This document shows, one piece after another, positions 51,471-54,968 of a stretch of DNA of 54,968 nucleotides; positions within the stretch are counted from its first letter, which is position 1, and each line of letters opens with the position of its first letter. Both the position numbers and the translations under genes were made by a program. The DNA lies in the NCBI RefSeq assembly GCF_000308515.1, contig NZ_BAFV01000116.1:1-54968 (forward strand), read 5' to 3'. The stretch is from Nocardia carnea NBRC 14403. GTDB taxonomy: Bacteria; Actinomycetota; Actinomycetes; Mycobacteriales; Mycobacteriaceae. Under the pieces are notes generated by a model, which searched no databases, was not told where the DNA came from, and worked only from the letters and a program-made list of their open reading frames with translations.

Positions 51471-52712
51471 TCAGACGAGACGCATCGGCGGGCACGCCGG
51501 AAACTGAACCGGTAGAGCGGCCAATGCGCGGTGGAACTGACCCTGCCGCCAAGGTAGTTGCTGCGCAGATCCTTGCGGCTGGATCTCCGGGAGGGCGTCG
51601 AGCAGCAGGTCGATGGCCTGCGCGGCGATCGTCTGCGCGAGGGTTTGGGCCGGGCAGCCGTGCGGACCGCCTCCCCATGCGAGGTGCGACCGGTTGCCCT
51701 TCCGGTCACCGCCTACGACGGTGGGATCGTTGTTGCACGCGGCCAAGCTGATAACTACCGGTTGATCGGCCGGCAGCCACGTATCGCCGACGAGTTGCGG
51801 CTGCCGGGGGTAGCTCACGCACCAGTTCGCCAGCGGCGGATCCTCGAACAGCACCTCGTCGATGGCGTCCCGGGTGGACAGGGCGCCGCTGAGCAGCTGA
51901 CCCCCGTATTGATCGTCGGTCATCAACAGCAGCAACGTATTGAGGATGAGATTGCAGGTGGGCTCTGTACCCATCGAGAACAGGAGCGCGGCCTGATTCA
52001 CCATTTCCATGGCATCGAGCCCGTCCGGGTGTTTCAGTAGCTCCGAGGTCAGATCGTCGCCCGGCACGGCCTGCTTCTGCTGGACAACCCCGATCAAAGC
52101 CTCGACGAAACGCTGCTGCCCCTCTTCGGCACCCACCCCCTCCATCATCGCCGCCATCCCCTCGTAAGCCGCGGCCGCGGCGTCTTCGGGAAAGCCCATG
52201 AGCTCACTCAGGACCCGGAAGGTCAGCGGATACGCGTAGTCCGTGTTCAGGTCCGCGGTGCCGCGCTCGCAGAAGCTGTTGATCAGCACATCGGCGGCCC
52301 GGGCAACCGCGTCGTGAACCATGTGCAGGTCGACAGTGTCCAATGCTGCGATGATGGTGCGCCGGTACCGCTCGTGTTCCACACCTGCGGTTCGCAGCGC
52401 ATTCTGGCGGTAGCCCAGCATCGGCAACATCGGCGAGTCCGCGGGAGCGTTCTTCTCCCATCGCCGTGGGTCGGCGGGGAAATGGAGCTCGTCGTTCAGA
52501 ATCTGCATGGCCACCTGGTAACCGATCACGAGCGTCGCCGGTACACCCGGAGAAAGCTCGACCGGCACCAACGGGCCGTGCGGTCGCATACTTTCGTAGG
52601 CGCGGTGCGGATCGGCCGCGAACGCTGGGCTGTCCAGCCGGAAGTGCGGGCCGGCGGATACCGGCGGCCCGTGCGCGATCGAGGATTCTCCCTGTGGATC
52701 TGTAGTGCTCAA
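51471..52712 (-). CDS. Cytochrome P450 with atypical haem loop (413 aa)
   Basis: P450 whose haem loop reads WGGGPHGCPA instead of FGxGxHxCxG; Cys353 is kept, Phe becomes Trp and the residue after Cys+1 is Ala. The I-helix is MGTEPTCNLI, with Glu-Pro-Thr instead of the common AG(G/A)xT. This variant group is known among actinobacterial P450s, often linked to peptide or natural-product tailoring. I prefer the TTG start at 52712 (GGGGGA 8 nt upstream); an ATG at 52802 would add 30 non-typical residues. Convergent with BVMO. Confidence 0.88.
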   Translation of the reverse strand: MSTTDPQGESSIAHGPPVSAGPHFRLDSPAFAADPHRAYESMRPHGPLVPVELSPGVPATLVIGYQVAMQILNDELHFPADPRRWEKNAPADSPMLPMLGYRQNALRTAGVEHERYRRTIIAALDTVDLHMVHDAVARAADVLINSFCERGTADLNTDYAYPLTFRVLSELMGFPEDAAAAAYEGMAAMMEGVGAEEGQQRFVEALIGVVQQKQAVPGDDLTSELLKHPDGLDAMEMVNQAALLFSMGTEPTCNLILNTLLLLMTDDQYGGQLLSGALSTRDAIDEVLFEDPPLANWCVSYPRQPQLVGDTWLPADQPVVISLAACNNDPTVVGGDRKGNRSHLAWGGGPHGCPAQTLAQTIAAQAIDLLLDALPEIQPQGSAQQLPWRQGQFHRALAALPVQFPACPPMRLV

Positions 52713-53165
52713 AACGTGATTCCCCCGCGCGGTACCGCGTTGTGTCCCCTTCGGCCCGGCGAGGGGCGGCCTGGCATCAGTAGTGTGGGCATGCTGGCGC
52801 ATACTACCGGGAGTTGTTACATACCAAGCATTTTGGTGAATCGAGTGCTATGGCTCGGTGTGCGCACATGGCTACTGATGAATCCGTGTGCGTCGTTGCG
52901 AGCACCGATCCCGTACAGCCGATAATGCCGGCGGCCGTGGTTGTTGCCGCGCGGCGGCTCGGCGCGACCGGCGCAATGCACGCACTCGGCTGCTCCCCTG
53001 GCGGATGGGTCGAGTCGCCGGACCGTGCAGCACCGGCATGGTGCATTCGGCACCGTCACGACCGACTCCCACTGAGAGGGATTGTTCGAGCGCGGTAGGC
53101 CGGGCCGTCCAGCACCATGAAGGTGGGTGCCGTGCTGAATCACGGTCCGAGGAAAGGAATTCACG
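52713..53165. other. Non-coding divergent promoter region with two dyads
   Basis: About 450 nt between the P450 and the FAD enzyme, without a credible gene. Holds TAGTGTG-N12-CATACTA (52781-52806, one mismatch) and ACCAA-GCATT-TTGGT (52823-52837). The part near 53140-53160 carries the ribosome site AGGAAAGGA of the FAD gene. Confidence 0.5.
52823..52837. promoter_or_regulatory. Operator-like palindrome upstream of the P450
   Basis: Perfect ACCAA-GCATT-TTGGT about 110 nt before the preferred P450 start. No regulator gene lies beside it in this window. Confidence 0.4.
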
Positions 53166-54605
53166 ATGGGTGCCGTGCGCTTCGATGAGGAATGCGATGT
53201 CGTGGTCGTCGGGGTGGGGGCGGCCGGCTCGGCAGCGGCGTTGAGCGCGCACGCGGCGGGGGCGCGGGTCGTGGTGCTCGAGAAGGCGGACGCGGCGACA
53301 GCCGGCGGCAATACCCGGGTGTCCGGAGCGGGATGGTTCATCAACCGTGATCCGGAGCGGGCCGCGGTGTTCCTGCGTTCGCTGTGCGGTCCCTATCCTG
53401 TGGCCGATGACGTAGTAGAGGCGTGGTCCCGCGAAACGGCGCTGAATTCCGAGTGGCTGCGCGCACTCGGAGCAGAGGTAGGCGCGAGTTCGCAGTACCA
53501 TACGGAGCCCGAGTACGGCACTCTGGACGGCAGCGATTGCTACGCGGGTATGGACACCGTCGGTGCGCAGATGGGTGAATTCCGGCTCTACGACTTCCTA
53601 CTCGGCGCTCTCACCGGCGCCGGCATCGACGTGCGTTTCTCGACAGCGGCCGAGGAACTCGTCACCGAGGCCGGAACGGTGACCGGCGTGGAAACGGCCG
53701 GCGGGCACCGGATCCGTGCCCGCGGCGGCGTCGTACTGGCGACCGGAGGGTTCGCCGCGAATACCCGGATGGTCCGCGATTACCTCGGGCTGAGCGATGC
53801 GCCGATCTGGGGATCGCCGCACTCGACGGGTGACGGCCACCGCATGGCGCAGCGCATCGGCGCCGACCTGTGGCATATGGACAATATGATGACGATCACC
53901 GGGGTACGTATCGACGACGGACCGGGCGTGTTCCTCGCCCTCTGGGCCGCCCGCAACTATCTGTTCATCGGTCCGGACGGCCGGCGATTCGTCGATGAAA
54001 CCGCCGAGAACCGGCACGGTCACATCTCCCGCAACGGCGCTCTCGAACTCTTCCCGCTGCGCCCGTTCCATCTGATCTTCGATGAGCGAATGCGTGCCGC
54101 GGGTCCGTTGAGTCCGGCGCGCGAGGTACTTCCGGTGGGTTGGAAGCTGCTGATGGAGAAGTTTTCCTGGAGCGCCGACAACAGCGACGAGATCGCCTCC
54201 GGACTGATCCGGCGCGCGGATACGATCGCCGAACTCGCCACGCTCGCCGATGTGGATCCGGCGACCCTGGAACGCACGGTCGTGCGCTACAACAATGCCT
54301 GCGAAATAGGCCGCGACGACGGTTTCGGCCGTTCGCCCGCAACGCTCGCGCCGGTATCGGAGCCGCCCTTCTATGTGCTGGACGTCGCGCCCCTGCTCGG
54401 TTGGAGCAACGGCGGCCCGCGCCGTGACGGACGGGCCCGAGTCGTGGATGTGGACGGGACTGTGATCGCGGGCCTTTACGCTGCCGGTGAAGTGAGTTCG
54501 ACGTACAGCTGGGCCAAGGACGGCGGGTTCCATATCGCCGACGCCCTGGCCTTCGGCCGGATCGCGGGTCGTGAGGCTGCGCGCCGGGGCGGCACCATTT
54601 CTTGA
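53166..54605 (+). CDS. FAD-dependent oxidoreductase, fumarate reductase/3-ketosteroid dehydrogenase superfamily
   Basis: 479-aa flavoprotein. N-terminal DVVVVGVGAAGSAAAL binds FAD, ATGGFAANTRM is the second FAD segment, and GLYAAGEVSSTYSWAKDGGFHIADALAFGRIAG closes the site. Family members include 3-ketosteroid delta-1-dehydrogenase, tricarballylate dehydrogenase and fumarate reductase flavoproteins; I cannot place it more exactly. Start ATG 53166 with AGGAAAGGA upstream. No heme or Fe-S partner is adjacent. A perfect 10-bp hairpin follows the stop. Confidence 0.88.
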   Translation: MGAVRFDEECDVVVVGVGAAGSAAALSAHAAGARVVVLEKADAATAGGNTRVSGAGWFINRDPERAAVFLRSLCGPYPVADDVVEAWSRETALNSEWLRALGAEVGASSQYHTEPEYGTLDGSDCYAGMDTVGAQMGEFRLYDFLLGALTGAGIDVRFSTAAEELVTEAGTVTGVETAGGHRIRARGGVVLATGGFAANTRMVRDYLGLSDAPIWGSPHSTGDGHRMAQRIGADLWHMDNMMTITGVRIDDGPGVFLALWAARNYLFIGPDGRRFVDETAENRHGHISRNGALELFPLRPFHLIFDERMRAAGPLSPAREVLPVGWKLLMEKFSWSADNSDEIASGLIRRADTIAELATLADVDPATLERTVVRYNNACEIGRDDGFGRSPATLAPVSEPPFYVLDVAPLLGWSNGGPRRDGRARVVDVDGTVIAGLYAAGEVSSTYSWAKDGGFHIADALAFGRIAGREAARRGGTIS

Positions 54606-54620
54606 ACGAGGACAGGGTTC

Positions 54621-54654
54621 GATGCTGCCCGGCGCGCTGGGTCGGGGCAGCATC
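54621..54654. terminator. Terminator hairpin after the FAD enzyme
   Basis: Perfect 10-bp arms GATGCTGCCC/GGGCAGCATC with a 14-nt loop, 15 nt after the stop codon. Confidence 0.7.
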
Positions 54655-54934
54655 ACCGTCGTCTCTCTCCGGACCGCGGTGCAATCGAGGGTCGTGCCGT
54701 GCTAGCCGGCCGCCGCGGCGGCGCCGGCGCCACCGTCGCCGTACCGGACGTGCCTGGGCCCGCGCCCGTTATCGCTGGACGGCTCCGCCCGGTGGGCTCG
54801 ACGGTTCGGCGCCACCGTGCCGCGGCGACTTTTCGCAGCCGGGGTCTTACCTCCCGGCTACTGGGAGGCCCTCGGGTCGGCTCGCGGGCAATGCTGTTCA
54901 TTAGGGGAGTGTCGGGAACCGGAAGGAGCCGAGG
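54655..54934. other. Non-coding gap
   Basis: About 280 GC-rich nt; I see no credible gene or dyad. Presumably the promoter of the next gene. Confidence 0.4.
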
Positions 54935-54968
54935 GTGAGTTCGGAACGAATCGTGGTGGTGACCGGTG
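54935..54968 (+). CDS. Start of a Rossmann-fold protein, probably an SDR (cut by window end)
   Basis: GTG start with GGAAGGAG 6 nt upstream, then codons for SSERIVVVTG, which looks like the first beta strand of a short-chain dehydrogenase (VTG-x3-G-x-G expected next). Only 11 codons are inside the window. Confidence 0.5.
   Translation, partial: MSSERIVVVTG

Noticed and set aside
52814..53098. 94-codon plus-strand frame between the P450 and the FAD enzyme
   Set aside because: Overlaps operator-like dyads, has no ribosome site and no protein-like pattern.
1..54968. CRISPR arrays, insertion sequences, integrase or attachment sites
   Set aside because: No regular repeat-spacer series, transposase, integrase or tRNA-associated repeat was seen anywhere in the window.

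Overview
The window is GC-rich actinobacterial chromosome. A Nocardia-like (mycolic-acid actinomycete) host is the best guess, because of the very high G/C at third codon positions, GTG/TTG starts, four P450s, TetR regulators beside catabolic genes, an F420/Ddn-type reductase, and an AlkB plus twin-rubredoxin locus. The genus is inference. I see no rRNA, tRNA, CRISPR array, insertion sequence or phage gene. Nearly all of it is accessory lipid, hydrocarbon or terpenoid/steroid-type catabolism and its regulation.

Layout. (1) 1-10.5 kb: two paralogous TetR regulators, each beside an 18-bp 7-4-7 palindrome. One faces a P450. The other faces an operon of an AveC-like membrane protein, a NorQ/CbbQ-type AAA+ ATPase, a NorD/CbbO-type VWA protein, a second P450 and a phosphotransferase-fold protein. 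(2) 10.5-13.1 kb: an ArsR sensor and a P1B-4 metal-efflux ATPase sharing an operator-bearing promoter. (3) 13.3-18.8 kb: a complete Dpp/Opp-type ABC importer. (4) 19.2-24.4 kb: a tightly overlapping minus-strand operon (hypothetical, acyl-CoA dehydrogenase::aldehyde dehydrogenase chimera, TauD-like dioxygenase, carboxymuconolactone-decarboxylase-like protein, 3-hydroxyisobutyrate-dehydrogenase-like protein) behind a TetR whose likely operators lie at both flanking promoters. (5) 24.5-30.7 kb: an SDR, a TetR, a LuxE-like/LuxC-like pair (candidate acid-to-aldehyde reductase) and an acyl-CoA synthetase. (6) 30.7-41.9 kb: one minus-strand run of 12 genes with gaps of 31 nt or less. It holds a CoA-transferase, DUF35 protein, Ltp2-like thiolase, ALDH, amidohydrolase, ferredoxin, SDR, P450, Ddn-like reductase, TetR and two phosphotransferase-fold proteins. 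(7) 42.2-46.8 kb: SnoaL-like protein and enoyl-CoA hydratase, LLM flavin oxidoreductase, LysR/DUF5997 pair, YwaF-like membrane protein. (8) 46.9-49.3 kb: alkane hydroxylase with two rubredoxins under a textbook promoter and TetR-type palindrome. (9) 49.7-54.97 kb: Baeyer-Villiger monooxygenase, P450, FAD-dependent dehydrogenase and the first codons of a further gene.

How the parts fit. A GTAGAAY-N3-RTTCTAC palindrome recurs at three separate promoters: the ABC importer, the acyl-CoA synthetase and the 12-gene operon. At the last two, two sites are spaced by exactly 23 bp. This suggests that uptake, CoA activation and degradation of one substrate form a regulon, perhaps controlled by the TetR inside the 12-gene operon. 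The less familiar items are the AveC/AAA+/VWA/P450 cassette, the in-frame chimera, the LuxE/LuxC pair and this operator family.
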